A stretch of DNA of 64,000 nucleotides, taken from Polynucleobacter sp. 71A-WALBACH (GTDB lineage: Bacteria; Pseudomonadota; Gammaproteobacteria; Burkholderiales; Burkholderiaceae). Below, piece after piece: positions 1 through 9,021 of this stretch. Both the position numbers and the translations under genes were made by a program. The notes beneath the pieces are model-generated. The model was not told where the DNA came from. It did no database searches and was given only the letters and a program-made list of their open reading frames with translations. The stretch spans positions 910,449 through 974,448 of the forward strand of contig NZ_JACVOP010000001.1 of assembly GCF_018882365.1 (NCBI RefSeq), read 5' to 3'. Numbering within the stretch: position 1 is the stretch's first letter; every line of letters starts with the position of its first letter.

Positions 1-107
1 AGTCTAAGGGACCATGGGATTACTACAACCTAGTAAGCACAATTCCATCTCAAATTGCTTTCAAGCCACTTTCTGAGTCTACCTGCCCATTGGTTAAAAA
101 GAGTTAA
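1..107 (+). CDS. C-terminal end of an upstream gene (partial, unidentified)
   Basis: An open frame enters the window in frame 3 and stops at TAA 105-107, giving about 34 residues (starts SKGPWDYYNL, ends CPLVKKS). The other two plus-strand frames stop within the first 33 bases. It is too short to assign. It lies 36 bases before mmsA, so it may belong to the same transcript. Confidence 0.4.
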   Translation, partial: SKGPWDYYNLVSTIPSQIAFKPLSESTCPLVKKS

Positions 108-143
108 TTCATTAAACATCATTAATAAAAGTAAAGAGTAAAA

Positions 144-1655
144 ATGACAACAACCAAATCAGTTCCAAAAATTCATCACCTCATTGATGGCAAGTCGTAT
201 GAATCCAAATCTACGGAATGGCGCGATGTAGTTAACCCGGCCACGCAAGAAGTCGTTGCTTCAGTCCCGTTTGCAACGCAGGAAGAGCTCGATATTGCTG
301 TTGCGTCAGCTAAGAAAGCTTTTAAAACTTGGCGCAACGTCTCACTATCGAATCGCATGCGCATCATGTTGAAATTTCAGCAGCTGATCCGTGACAACGT
401 GGGCCCATTGGCGGAGTTGATTACAAGAGAGCATGGTAAAACTTTGCCAGATGCTGAAGGTGAGATTAGCCGAGGGCTCGAGGTGGTAGAGCATGCCTGT
501 TCGATTACTTCATTGCAGCTAGGTGAAATTGCCGAAAATGCAGCGACAGGAGTTGAGGTATTCACATTGATGCAGCCGATTGGCGTTGGCGCTGGAATTA
601 CTGCATTTAACTTTCCAGTGATGTTGCCGTGTTTCATGTTTCCGATGGCGATTGTCTCTGGAAATACATTCATATTGAAGCCATCTGAGCAAGATCCAAG
701 CTCTAGCATGCTACTGGCAGAATTAGCGCATCAAGCTGGCCTCCCTCCAGGCGTCTTGAATGTAGTCCATGGTGGTCCTGATGTAGCAAACATGATTTGC
801 GATCACCCAGATATTAAGGCAATTTCTTTTATCGGATCCACTAAGGTGGGTACTCACATTTATCGCCGTGGCTCAGAAGCTGGCAAGCGTGTTCAGTCGA
901 TGATGGGTGCAAAAAATCACTGCGTGATCATGCCTGACGCAAATAGAAGTCAAGCAATTAATAATTTACTGGGATCAGCCTTTGGCGCCGCCGGTCAACG
1001 TTGCATGGCCAACTCTGTAACGGTCTTGGTTGGCGATGCCAAAAATTGGATTGATGAAATAGTTCAAAAATCTGCTGCTATGAAAGTGGGGCCAGGAACA
1101 GATAGATCCGCGGATCTCGGTCCTTTGGTGAATAAGCATGCTAAGGCGCGTGCCCTTGCTTTAATCGATTCTGGTGTTGCGCAGGGAGCAAAATTACTGC
1201 TTGATGGTAGAAAATGTGTTGTTCCTGGGTATGAAGAGGGGAACTTTATTGGACCTACGATTTTTAGCGAGGTTAAGCCTGGCATGGATATTTATGACCA
1301 GGAAATATTTGCTCCTGTATTAGATATCGTATGCGTAGATACATTAGATGATGCCATCGCATTTATTAATGCTAATCCAAATGGCAACGGCACCTCTATC
1401 TTTACCTCGAGTGGTTGGTCTGCTAGAAAATACCAAAATGAAATTGATGTTGGCCAAGTGGGAATTAACGTGCCAATCCCAGTTCCAGTTGCTTACTTTA
1501 GTTTCACTGGTTCACGCGCCTCTAAGTTAGGAGATTTGGGACCAAATGGTAAGCAAGCAATTTCTTTTTGGACTCAAACTAAAACGGTTACCTCTCGTTG
1601 GTTTGAGGAAGACAGTCAAAGTGGTGGAGTAAACACCACTATTTCATTGAAATAG
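144..1655 (+). CDS. mmsA: CoA-acylating methylmalonate-semialdehyde dehydrogenase
   Basis: A 503-residue aldehyde dehydrogenase of the MmsA/IolA type. This family oxidises (methyl)malonate semialdehyde with NAD+ and CoA to propionyl-CoA or acetyl-CoA plus CO2 in valine, thymine or inositol breakdown. The nucleophile is in GAAGQRCMANS (Cys about 287). The usual ALDH general-base Glu (ELGG region) is replaced by MGAKNH, which is the signature of the CoA-acylating subgroup. ITAFNFPVMLP is the cofactor/active-site segment. Length is normal for the family. An AAAGAG element sits just before the ATG. An mmsB-like gene follows after a hairpin, matching the usual mmsAB pairing. Confidence 0.93.
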   Translation: MTTTKSVPKIHHLIDGKSYESKSTEWRDVVNPATQEVVASVPFATQEELDIAVASAKKAFKTWRNVSLSNRMRIMLKFQQLIRDNVGPLAELITREHGKTLPDAEGEISRGLEVVEHACSITSLQLGEIAENAATGVEVFTLMQPIGVGAGITAFNFPVMLPCFMFPMAIVSGNTFILKPSEQDPSSSMLLAELAHQAGLPPGVLNVVHGGPDVANMICDHPDIKAISFIGSTKVGTHIYRRGSEAGKRVQSMMGAKNHCVIMPDANRSQAINNLLGSAFGAAGQRCMANSVTVLVGDAKNWIDEIVQKSAAMKVGPGTDRSADLGPLVNKHAKARALALIDSGVAQGAKLLLDGRKCVVPGYEEGNFIGPTIFSEVKPGMDIYDQEIFAPVLDIVCVDTLDDAIAFINANPNGNGTSIFTSSGWSARKYQNEIDVGQVGINVPIPVPVAYFSFTGSRASKLGDLGPNGKQAISFWTQTKTVTSRWFEEDSQSGGVNTTISLK

Positions 1656-1664
1656 TATTACGGT

Positions 1665-1696
1665 ATCGCCACCAGCCTCTGTAGGCTCGTGGCGAT
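1665..1696 (+). terminator. Strong hairpin between mmsA and mmsB
   Basis: Arms ATCGCCAC and GTGGCGAT, then AGCCT/AGGCT, around a CTGT loop with single C:C interruptions. No T-tract follows, so it is more likely an attenuating or mRNA-stabilising structure than a full terminator. Confidence 0.55.
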
Positions 1697-1738
1697 TGAT
1701 TGATTTGAGTCGTCTAATCGCGTTTGATGAGGATGAGT

Positions 1739-2626
1739 ATGAAAATAGGATTTATTGGCTTAGGTAATATGGGTGCGCCAATGGCTCAAAATTTACTTAA
1801 GGCTGGCCATGACTTAACAGTCTATGACTTGTCTGAGACGGCTCTTGCGCAATTGAATGGGGCGGGTGCAAAAATTGCACAATCTGCTGTAGAGCTTTCA
1901 AGCATTCCTGGTATGGAAGTCATCATCACGATGCTACCAGCAAGCCAGCATGTGCGATCGGTTTACCTAAACCAAGGCGGTATTTTAGAAGTGGTGGCCA
2001 AAGATGTCCTACTAATTGATTGCTCAACCATAGATCCGCAAACTGCAAGAGAGGTCGCAAAGGCTGCTCTGAGTAAGGGTAATCCCATGCTGGATGCACC
2101 AGTATCTGGTGGTACTGGGGGCGCTGAAGCAGGTACCTTGACCTTTATGGTTGGAGGCGCAAAGAAGGATTTTGAGCGCGCACAAACGATACTGACCACG
2201 ATGGGAAAAAATATTGTTTATTGTGGCGACTCAGGAAATGGACAAGTTGCCAAGGTGGCAAATAATATGTTGCTGGGTATATCGATGGTTGCCACTGCAG
2301 AAGCGATGTCCTTAGGTGTGTCTTTAGGTATGGATCCCAAGGTGTTAGCAGGAATTATTAATACATCTAGTGGCAGATGCTGGAGTTCGGAAATTTACAA
2401 CCCTTATCCTGGTGTTGTAGAAAACGCTCCAGCTTCAAGGGCGTATTCTGGCGGCTTTGGGGTTGATTTGATGTTGAAAGATTTGAGTTTAGCCACAGAA
2501 GCAGCAAAATTTGCAAAGCAGCCAGTAATTCTAGGTGCTGTTACTCAGCAACTGTATCAATTATTTAGCTCGCAGGGTAATGGAAAGCTGGATTTTTCTT
2601 CAATCATTAATTTACAAAATAAATAG
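1739..2626 (+). CDS. mmsB: 3-hydroxyisobutyrate dehydrogenase
   Basis: NAD-dependent oxidation of 3-hydroxyisobutyrate to methylmalonate semialdehyde, the step before MmsA in valine catabolism. N-terminal Rossmann motif GLGNMGAPMA, substrate motif DAPVSGGTGGAEAGTL and the catalytic lysine in GQVAKVANNML (about Lys172) are all present. The start chosen is ATG 1739 (MKIGFIG), because GAGGA lies at the right distance upstream; in-frame TTG 1724 and ATGs 1727 and 1733 would add a few non-conserved residues. At 295 aa it is the normal size. A terminator follows the gene. Confidence 0.9.
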   Translation: MKIGFIGLGNMGAPMAQNLLKAGHDLTVYDLSETALAQLNGAGAKIAQSAVELSSIPGMEVIITMLPASQHVRSVYLNQGGILEVVAKDVLLIDCSTIDPQTAREVAKAALSKGNPMLDAPVSGGTGGAEAGTLTFMVGGAKKDFERAQTILTTMGKNIVYCGDSGNGQVAKVANNMLLGISMVATAEAMSLGVSLGMDPKVLAGIINTSSGRCWSSEIYNPYPGVVENAPASRAYSGGFGVDLMLKDLSLATEAAKFAKQPVILGAVTQQLYQLFSSQGNGKLDFSSIINLQNK

Positions 2627-2669
2627 TTGCTTTTTTTATTTGAGCCTGTTGATTCATGGCGCCCCCATA

Positions 2670-2701
2670 AACCCTCATCAGAGATGTTGAGGGTTTTTTA
2701 T
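2670..2701 (+). terminator. Rho-independent terminator after mmsB
   Basis: Stem AACCCTCA / TGAGGGTT around a 10-base loop, followed by a T-run. It separates mmsAB from the mdc operon. Confidence 0.8.
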
Positions 2702-2840
2702 TGACGATGAGTTGCTTGGGTAAGGTAAAGCTTGAATAGACGCTCTTATGTAAAGGGGTGCTCTAAATGAAGTGCTTGAGAAGTTGCGCTACTTAAAATA
2801 TGACCCTCATTTACTCTCTAAACTCACTTAGAAAATAGAC

Positions 2841-2883
2841 TTGCAGTCTGCTATTTTTCTTGTATATTAGAAACATATTAGAT
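2841..2883 (+). promoter_or_regulatory. Probable promoter/operator of the Bug-mdc operon
   Basis: TTGCAG (2841-2846), a 16-base spacer and TATATT (2863-2868) form a sigma70-like promoter. The -10 lies in GTATATTAGAAACATAT, and almost the same string (GTATATTAGTGACATAT) precedes the hydroxylase gene at about 10020. The shared extension beyond the -10 suggests an operator. Promoter is well supported; operator role is inference. Confidence 0.5.
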
Positions 2884-2907
2884 GTTAAAAAAAGTGCGGA
2901 GACAGCA

Positions 2908-3891
2908 ATGACAATTAAAAGAAGGGGTGCGCTCAAGCTTCTATTGGGCTTCGTAGCAGGGTTTAATTCTTTGCCATCTTGGAGTCAGGTTTGGCCAGAT
3001 CGCTCAATAAAATTTGTTCTCGGATATACGACTGGAGGCTCTAGCGATGCGACTGCCAGGATTATTGGTAGACCACTTGAGCAGCTAGTTAAGCAATCCG
3101 TCATTATTGATTACAAGCCTGGCGCAGGCGCATCTATTGGAGCAGAGTATGTTGCCAAAGCTACGCCAGATGGCTATACGATTGGCTTAGAGGATACCGG
3201 CCCACTTTGTATCGCGCCGAATTTACGTAAGGTGGCTTATGATCCGTTAACTGATTTCACACCCCTATCCTATGTGTGTACGACGGGTTTAGTGTTAATT
3301 GTTAATCCAGACTTGGATGTAAAAAATGTTCAAGAGCTTATTGCGCTAGCTAAAGCAAAGCCTGGGCAACTCAGCTACGCTAGTTCAGGAGTCGCCTCAG
3401 TACACCACCTTGCTGGAGAATTATTCAAGTTTAAGGCGGGGATATCTATTTTGCATGTTCCCTATAAAGGTGCTGGCCCAGCTATCACGGACTTAATCGG
3501 GGGACAAGTACCAATTATGTTTGCCACCATTGGCCCAGCGTTGCAGATGATTGCAGCAGGGAAGGCGCGTCCATTGGGAGTTACTTCCATCGCGCGTTCC
3601 GCTTCGCTGCCAAATGTGCCAACGATTGCTGAACAAGGATTAAAAGGTTATGAGGCAGTACTCCGCTTTATGGTGATGGGTCCCGCCAAGATACCACCCC
3701 CAATTGCTGTGAAGTTACAGGCAGATTACAAGACTGTCATTAGTGACCCCGCCGTAGTTACGGAGCTTAAAAAACTTGGAAACGACGAAATTGTGTATAA
3801 GACACCTACAGAAATTTTGACACTCATTCAAGATGATTACCGTAAGTGGGGATCGTTAATCCGTGAAGCCAAGATAACGTTGGACACCTAA
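2908..3891 (+). CDS. Bug-family (TctC-like) periplasmic substrate-binding protein, mdc-linked
   Basis: A tripartite tricarboxylate transporter (TTT) binding protein. Features seen are a signal peptide (basic RRG followed by a hydrophobic LKLLLGFVAGF core), WPDRSIKFVLGYTTGGSSD after cleavage, and the family segments LHVPYKGAGPA and VPTIAEQGLKG. The ATG at 2908 is preferred because GGAGA sits upstream; an in-frame TTG at 2860 overlaps the promoter. One base separates its stop from mdcA, so it is probably the malonate (or related acid) capture protein of this operon. No TctA/TctB membrane partners are in the window. Substrate is inferred from position only. Confidence 0.85.
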   Translation: MTIKRRGALKLLLGFVAGFNSLPSWSQVWPDRSIKFVLGYTTGGSSDATARIIGRPLEQLVKQSVIIDYKPGAGASIGAEYVAKATPDGYTIGLEDTGPLCIAPNLRKVAYDPLTDFTPLSYVCTTGLVLIVNPDLDVKNVQELIALAKAKPGQLSYASSGVASVHHLAGELFKFKAGISILHVPYKGAGPAITDLIGGQVPIMFATIGPALQMIAAGKARPLGVTSIARSASLPNVPTIAEQGLKGYEAVLRFMVMGPAKIPPPIAVKLQADYKTVISDPAVVTELKKLGNDEIVYKTPTEILTLIQDDYRKWGSLIREAKITLDT

Positions 3892-3892
3892 G

Positions 3893-5548
3893 ATGTTGCT
3901 AGAAGAGAAGATTTGGGACACGCTTTTACGGAATAAGCGAAGTCGACTAGAACGCGCAAGTCATATTACGTCCTCAAAGATCGTTCATCATGATGATGTA
4001 GTGCGTTTATTTGAGGCTGTAATTGAATCTGGCGATAAGATTTGCGTAGAGGGAAACAATCAAAAGCATGCCGATTTTCTTTCCGAGCAATTAACTCTAG
4101 TAGACCCAAAGAAGATCAATGGCTTGCATATAGTTCAATCCAATATTGCACTATCCACTCACTTAGACATTTTTGAAAAAGGCATAGCTAAAAAATTAGA
4201 TTTTTGCTATTCAGGTGAACAGGGCGTTCGACTTGGAAGGCTGATTAAAGAAAATATCGTTGAGGTAGGCGCAATCCATACTTACCTTGAGTTATATAGT
4301 CGGTATTTTGTGGATCTTACTCCCAGAGTTTCAATCATCGCAGCACAAAGTGCTGATAAGTATGGCAACGTATATACGGGATTTAATACCGAAGATACTC
4401 CACCTATTGTTGAGGCAACTGCTTTTAAAAATGGACTAGTGATTGTTCAAGTCAATGAGTTAGTTGATGAGGTTCCTAGGATTGATATTCCAAGTGATTG
4501 GATTTCTTTTGTTGTTAAGGCGCCCAGAACTCACTATATAGAGCCGATATTTACTCGGGATCCTGCTTTAATTACCGAGGTGCAAATTTTGATGGCCATG
4601 ATGGTCATTAAGGGGATTTATGAGCCTTATGGAATCAATCGATTAAATCATGGTATTGGTTTTGATACGGCGGCAATTGAATTGATATTGCCCACTTATG
4701 CTGAATCACTAGGTTTGAGGGGAAAGATCTGTGAGTATATGAGTGTCAATCCTTGCCCAACATTGATTCCGGCTATTGAATCAGGGTTTATAAAAAATAT
4801 TCATTGCGCTGGATCTGAGTTGGGAATGGAAGACTATATTACTGCCAGACCTGATATTTTCTTCAATGGCCCAGACGGCTCAATGAGATCCAATCGTGCC
4901 TTTTGCCAGTTAGCAGGGCACTACGCTGACTTATTCATTGGATCTACATTGCAGATTGATGTCGAAGGGAACTCTTCTACTGCTACCTTAAATCGAATCG
5001 CTGGTTTTGGGGGTGCCCCCAATTTTGGTTCTGATTCTAGGGCCAGACGGCACTCTAGTAAGGCCTGGTTGATGGCTGGCAGAGAAAGTATGAGACCAGA
5101 AAATGCAACTATGCCGCGAGGTAGGAAGTTAGTAGTGCAAATCGTTGAGACATTTAAAGAAAAAATGCAGCCCACTTTTGTGGAGCGCTTGGATGCTTGG
5201 CAACTCATGGATGACTTTAAGTTAGATTTGCCGCCAGTGATGGTTTATGGAGATGACATTACGCATCTAGTTACTGAGGAGGGCATTGCCCATCTTCATA
5301 AATGTAAAAATCTCCTAGAAAGGGAGCAGGCGATTCGTGGTGTTGCTGGCTATACCCCCGTGGGGCTTGCTCGCAATAAAAACCAGGTGGAATCTTTGAT
5401 TGCGAGGGGCATTATTCAGCGCCCACAAGAGTTAGGGGTCGATCCAAGAATGGCGACTAGAAATTTATTGGCTGCTCGATCAATTAAGGATTTGGTAAAT
5501 TGGTCGGATGGTTTGTATAAACCACCTAAACGATTTAGGAATTGGTAA
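3893..5548 (+). CDS. mdcA: Malonate decarboxylase alpha subunit (acetyl-ACP:malonate ACP transferase)
   Basis: A 551-residue CoA-transferase-fold protein. In malonate decarboxylase the alpha subunit swaps acetate for malonate on the acyl-carrier subunit. Identity rests on length, on fold features (NHGIGFDTAAIELILP, GFGGAPNFGSDSRARRH) and on exact placement before mdcC-D-E. A generic acetate or 4-hydroxybutyrate CoA-transferase would be the alternative without this context. Its stop overlaps the region just before mdcC (ATG three bases later), indicating translational coupling. Confidence 0.92.
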   Translation: MLLEEKIWDTLLRNKRSRLERASHITSSKIVHHDDVVRLFEAVIESGDKICVEGNNQKHADFLSEQLTLVDPKKINGLHIVQSNIALSTHLDIFEKGIAKKLDFCYSGEQGVRLGRLIKENIVEVGAIHTYLELYSRYFVDLTPRVSIIAAQSADKYGNVYTGFNTEDTPPIVEATAFKNGLVIVQVNELVDEVPRIDIPSDWISFVVKAPRTHYIEPIFTRDPALITEVQILMAMMVIKGIYEPYGINRLNHGIGFDTAAIELILPTYAESLGLRGKICEYMSVNPCPTLIPAIESGFIKNIHCAGSELGMEDYITARPDIFFNGPDGSMRSNRAFCQLAGHYADLFIGSTLQIDVEGNSSTATLNRIAGFGGAPNFGSDSRARRHSSKAWLMAGRESMRPENATMPRGRKLVVQIVETFKEKMQPTFVERLDAWQLMDDFKLDLPPVMVYGDDITHLVTEEGIAHLHKCKNLLEREQAIRGVAGYTPVGLARNKNQVESLIARGIIQRPQELGVDPRMATRNLLAARSIKDLVNWSDGLYKPPKRFRNW

Positions 5549-5550
5549 AC

Positions 5551-5877
5551 ATGGAATTATTAAATTATGAATTTGGTCCCTGGGACGTAGTTGCAGCTCG
5601 TAAAAATACAAGTGCGATTATTGTTGGGGTAGTAGGATCCGGAAATTTAGAAATTCTATTGGAGAGCGCTGAGCTCGGAGGAAGAACCAAGGTTTGCATT
5701 GAAACCTCAGTTAAGGGATTTTCGAATACTTGGGAGGCAGTTTTAAGAGATTTTTCTGATCAGCAAAAATTTGCCAACACCGTCATCACCATTAATGATG
5801 GTGGCGCTACACCGGCAGTTGTGCAACTGAGGTTGATGCAGGCTGCGCAGCAGTGGAAAGAGCGCCATGAAAATTGA
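5551..5877 (+). CDS. mdcC: Malonate decarboxylase acyl carrier protein (delta subunit)
   Basis: A 108-residue carrier that bears the 2'-(5''-phosphoribosyl)-3'-dephospho-CoA prosthetic group on a serine. The VGVVGSGNLEILLE segment contains the expected attachment region (Ser30 in GSG). ATG 5551 is chosen with AGGA upstream; an in-frame TTG at 5542 lies inside mdcA's end. The 3' end overlaps mdcD by 11 bases. Confidence 0.9.
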   Translation: MELLNYEFGPWDVVAARKNTSAIIVGVVGSGNLEILLESAELGGRTKVCIETSVKGFSNTWEAVLRDFSDQQKFANTVITINDGGATPAVVQLRLMQAAQQWKERHEN

Positions 5878-6763
5878 AAGCGTCATTGGTATTCGAGAAT
5901 CCACCGCTCGAGAAAGGGTGCTTGCGATCTTAGATTCTGAAACATTTACAGAGTATCTACCTCCTGCCGCCAGAGTCTTTAGCCCACACTTAAAAAGTTT
6001 AGGGTTGCCTGTTTCATTTGATGATGGAATTGTCATTGGTGAGGGCTCAATTGCTGGGCAAAAAATATTTATTGCCGCTCAAGAGCCCGGCTTTATGGGC
6101 GGTGCTGTTGGGGAAGTTCATGGGGCTAAGTTGACAGGACTTTTAGAGCGTGCCGCCCTGAAGAAGCCAGCGGCAGTTGTCTTGCTATTTGATACTGGAG
6201 GAGTGCGTTTACACGAGGCGAATGCCGGTCTGATTGCTATTTCTGAAATTCAAAGGGCAATGTTTAATGCGCGTAAAGCTGGCGTACCCCTGATTGTTGT
6301 TTCAGCTGGAGCGAATGGTGTCTATGGAGGGATTGGCATTATCTCTCGTTGTTGTGACTATATTGTGATCACAGAGGAGGGTCGTCTCTCAGTTTCTGGT
6401 CCTGAGGTCATTGAGTCACAAAAGGGTGTTGAAGAGTTCGATGCTAGGGACCGCGCCTTAGTTTGGCGCACTATGGGTGGGAAGCACCGATATTTAATTG
6501 GTGAGGCTCAAATGTTTGTAAACGATAGCGTGGAAGATGTGCGGAATGCCTTAGTACAGTATTTTAATAAGCCGATCCCCATCAATATTGACTCTGTAAT
6601 GGAGGAACATCAGCGGCTAGGTGAGCGCTTAAGTCAGTATGGCAAAGCTGAGGATGCATTGGATATTTGGAGGGATATGGGGATTACAAATCCGGAAGAT
6701 ATTCCTTCTTTAGATTTTGAAGCGTTTATGAAAATTGCAAATCAAGTGCGAAAAAATGGATAA
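5867..6763 (+). CDS. mdcD: Malonate decarboxylase beta subunit (malonyl-ACP decarboxylase)
   Basis: A 298-residue carboxyltransferase-fold (crotonase-like) protein that forms the decarboxylating pair with MdcE. The segments GFMGGAVGEVHGAKLTGL, LLFDTGGVRLHEANAG and NGVYGGIGIISRCCDYIV are typical of acetyl-CoA-carboxylase-type carboxyltransferase folds. It starts inside mdcC and its last bases overlap mdcE, as expected for subunits made in fixed ratio. Confidence 0.92.
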   Translation: MKIESVIGIRESTARERVLAILDSETFTEYLPPAARVFSPHLKSLGLPVSFDDGIVIGEGSIAGQKIFIAAQEPGFMGGAVGEVHGAKLTGLLERAALKKPAAVVLLFDTGGVRLHEANAGLIAISEIQRAMFNARKAGVPLIVVSAGANGVYGGIGIISRCCDYIVITEEGRLSVSGPEVIESQKGVEEFDARDRALVWRTMGGKHRYLIGEAQMFVNDSVEDVRNALVQYFNKPIPINIDSVMEEHQRLGERLSQYGKAEDALDIWRDMGITNPEDIPSLDFEAFMKIANQVRKNG

Positions 6764-7457
6764 GATCAACCAAGTCTGCGCCAAAGCGTTTCCTTTGGGT
6801 TACGACATCTCCATTCATGGCGATATGGTGTCAGGTACAGCAAAGACTTCTTTGGGAGAGGTGGCTCTTATTGGTACGGTAAATCAAGCAGCGGTAGGCG
6901 TTGATTTAGCCTATGAGTTAGCTGGGAAGGTCCTAGATATCGTAAGGCATTCTCCTGGCATGCCAATTGTTATTCTGGTAGACACTCAAGGTCAAAAATT
7001 ATCACGACGCGATGAATTGCTCGGTAACGCAGGATATCTTTCCCATCTTTCAAAATGTTTTGAGTTAGCAAGAGATCAAGGTCATCGAATTATTAGCATT
7101 ATTTATAATGAGGCCGTCAGCGGTGGATATCTTGCATTGGGCATGATTGCTGATCAATCTTTTGCATTAGCAGATGCACAGATTCGAGTCATGGCTTTGC
7201 CGGCTATGTCGCGAATTACCCAAATACCATTAGAGCGATTACAAGAGTTATGCAAAAGCTCTTCTATTTTTGGGCCAGGAGTTGCAAATTATGTGGCGCT
7301 TGGGGCTCTAGAAGATATCGATGATGCCCATTTAGCTTCCTTACTTGAAGTCGCTATAAACAATAAAAACACACTTGATGAGCGAGCAAAATTAGGATAC
7401 GAAAGGGGTGGGCGAAATATGGCTCATACCATCATCCAATCAATCATAAGTATTTGA
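6756..7457 (+). CDS. mdcE: Malonate decarboxylase gamma subunit
   Basis: The second carboxyltransferase-like subunit (233 aa), partner of MdcD. Core motifs are VDTQGQKLSRRDELLG and NEAVSGGYLALGMIADQ. ATG 6756 overlaps the mdcD stop by eight bases; an in-frame TTG at 6735 is less likely. Confidence 0.9.
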   Translation: MDKINQVCAKAFPLGYDISIHGDMVSGTAKTSLGEVALIGTVNQAAVGVDLAYELAGKVLDIVRHSPGMPIVILVDTQGQKLSRRDELLGNAGYLSHLSKCFELARDQGHRIISIIYNEAVSGGYLALGMIADQSFALADAQIRVMALPAMSRITQIPLERLQELCKSSSIFGPGVANYVALGALEDIDDAHLASLLEVAINNKNTLDERAKLGYERGGRNMAHTIIQSIISI

Positions 7458-7469
7458 TATTGACTTTGA

Positions 7470-8153
7470 ATGGATAAGATCAAAAGCTGGAGGCATCGCC
7501 GAATTTGGATTAAGCCGGAATACTTAGACTTACTGAAGGGTTTGGATGGAATCTCTTTACGTGAGCGTGAATATGTGGATGAATGGATCAATTCTGGAAA
7601 GCCTTTGGTGGGGAGGGCCATTAATCCATGTGATCAAAGTGATGAAGATCTCGTGCCATTGGGATTAATGTTGCACCTTTCAAATATGCAAAAAAAGCGT
7701 CTCAATATTCAAGTGGAGTTAGCCGCCGTCCTTAAGGTAGAAGAGCCTTTGGATCTTCTGAAAGTTTTGGAAGTTCTGCCCACCACCATGGCAGTAAAGG
7801 CAAGAAACATGCTCACTTTATTGGGCGAATATCCTATTCAGGTGAAGGTATTCGGTTCAGCATTTTGGAGTTATGAGGGTCAGAAAAACTATATGACTGA
7901 GTATTCAGATATAGATCTTTTAATTCTGCCATCTCACAACTGTGACTTATTTAAATTAGCTGAAACCTTGTGTGAATTATCTGATTCAATTGGCATACGT
8001 TTGGATGGTGAATTTGAATTTCAGAAGGGCTATTCAGTAAGTTGGAGGGAGTTTGCGGGGAATGCAGGTGAATTGCTCATGAAAACGGATATCGGGCCAA
8101 AAATGATGGCTAGAAATCAACTGATAGAAGAGTTTAATGACCCTCATCGCTAA
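7470..8153 (+). CDS. mdcG: Malonate decarboxylase holo-ACP synthase (phosphoribosyl-dephospho-CoA transferase)
   Basis: A 227-residue nucleotidyltransferase that moves the prosthetic group onto MdcC. The diagnostic motif is GSAFWSYEGQKNYMTEYSD followed by IDLLIL, the G-S...(S)D-x-D metal site of the polymerase-beta-like fold. Twelve bases separate it from mdcE. Its C-terminus overlaps mdcB by 17 bases. The first 14 bases of its reading frame are the same as those of mdcE (ATGGATAAGATCAA). Confidence 0.9.
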   Translation: MDKIKSWRHRRIWIKPEYLDLLKGLDGISLREREYVDEWINSGKPLVGRAINPCDQSDEDLVPLGLMLHLSNMQKKRLNIQVELAAVLKVEEPLDLLKVLEVLPTTMAVKARNMLTLLGEYPIQVKVFGSAFWSYEGQKNYMTEYSDIDLLILPSHNCDLFKLAETLCELSDSIGIRLDGEFEFQKGYSVSWREFAGNAGELLMKTDIGPKMMARNQLIEEFNDPHR

Positions 8154-9021
8154 CATTGCTTCTCCAACGACAGCTGTTGAGCTCCATGCAGGCCAAGCTA
8201 CTTTGCAATACCTGAGAAAAATTCGTAACTGTGCAATTCAATCTTTATGGCATGAGTTAATTACCTATCCAAAGCCTGGCTTAGTAAGCTTGATTGACTC
8301 AGGTAGCCACCAGGATATGGATCGGAATACTTTTTATTCCAGCATCATGTCCCTACGCCATTACTTTTTCAATATTTCCAGCCTGGGTTTTGAGGGCGCA
8401 AGTTTTGGGCTGTTGCGTTTGGCGGGTGTGGATGCTGAAACTAGGATGATGAAGGCTACTTGCGGTGTCAACACCCATCGTGGAGCCATCTTTAATTTAG
8501 GAATACTGGCTGCAGCGGCTGCCCATCAATACAAGAGTGATGATGCACATTTAAACTTGGGCGACATCGCAGTAAAGGTGTGGGGTAGTGAGCTTGTTAT
8601 GCATTGTCGTAAGAAAAATAGCCATGGGGATAAGGTTCTCTCAACCTATCGGGTTGGCGGTGCTATTGAAGAGGTTTTGGCGGGGTACCCCTCTATCTAT
8701 CGATTGGGTTTGCCGGTGTATCGCAATGTTCTTGAGTCAACTTCAAATCATCGGTTGGCATGCATACAAACCTTTTTTACTCTCCTAGCCCACGTGCAGG
8801 ATACAAATCTACTCTACCGTGGCGGGAGTAGTGGTCTCAATAAAACCCAAGCGCTTGCGAAGCAGTTCTTGGCTGAGGGTGGCATCCATGCCGATCGCTG
8901 GGACGTATTAGCAGAGAGCATTCACAGGAGGTTAGTTGAATGGGGTTTGAGTCCCGGTGGTAGCGCTGACTTATTGAGTGCCTGTCTATTTGTGCATCAA
9001 ATTGAGATGGCAAATGAATAA
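8137..9021 (+). CDS. mdcB: Triphosphoribosyl-dephospho-CoA synthase
   Basis: A 294-residue CitG/MdcB family enzyme. It condenses ATP and dephospho-CoA to the 2'-(5''-triphosphoribosyl) precursor of the MdcC cofactor. Conserved segments seen are ELITYPKPGLVSLIDSGSHQDMD near residue 40, CGVNTHRGAIFNLG near 110, and RGGSSGLNKTQALAKQFL plus GLSPGGSADLLSAC near the C-terminus. It overlaps mdcG at its start and mdcH at its end. Confidence 0.92.
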   Translation: MTLIANIASPTTAVELHAGQATLQYLRKIRNCAIQSLWHELITYPKPGLVSLIDSGSHQDMDRNTFYSSIMSLRHYFFNISSLGFEGASFGLLRLAGVDAETRMMKATCGVNTHRGAIFNLGILAAAAAHQYKSDDAHLNLGDIAVKVWGSELVMHCRKKNSHGDKVLSTYRVGGAIEEVLAGYPSIYRLGLPVYRNVLESTSNHRLACIQTFFTLLAHVQDTNLLYRGGSSGLNKTQALAKQFLAEGGIHADRWDVLAESIHRRLVEWGLSPGGSADLLSACLFVHQIEMANE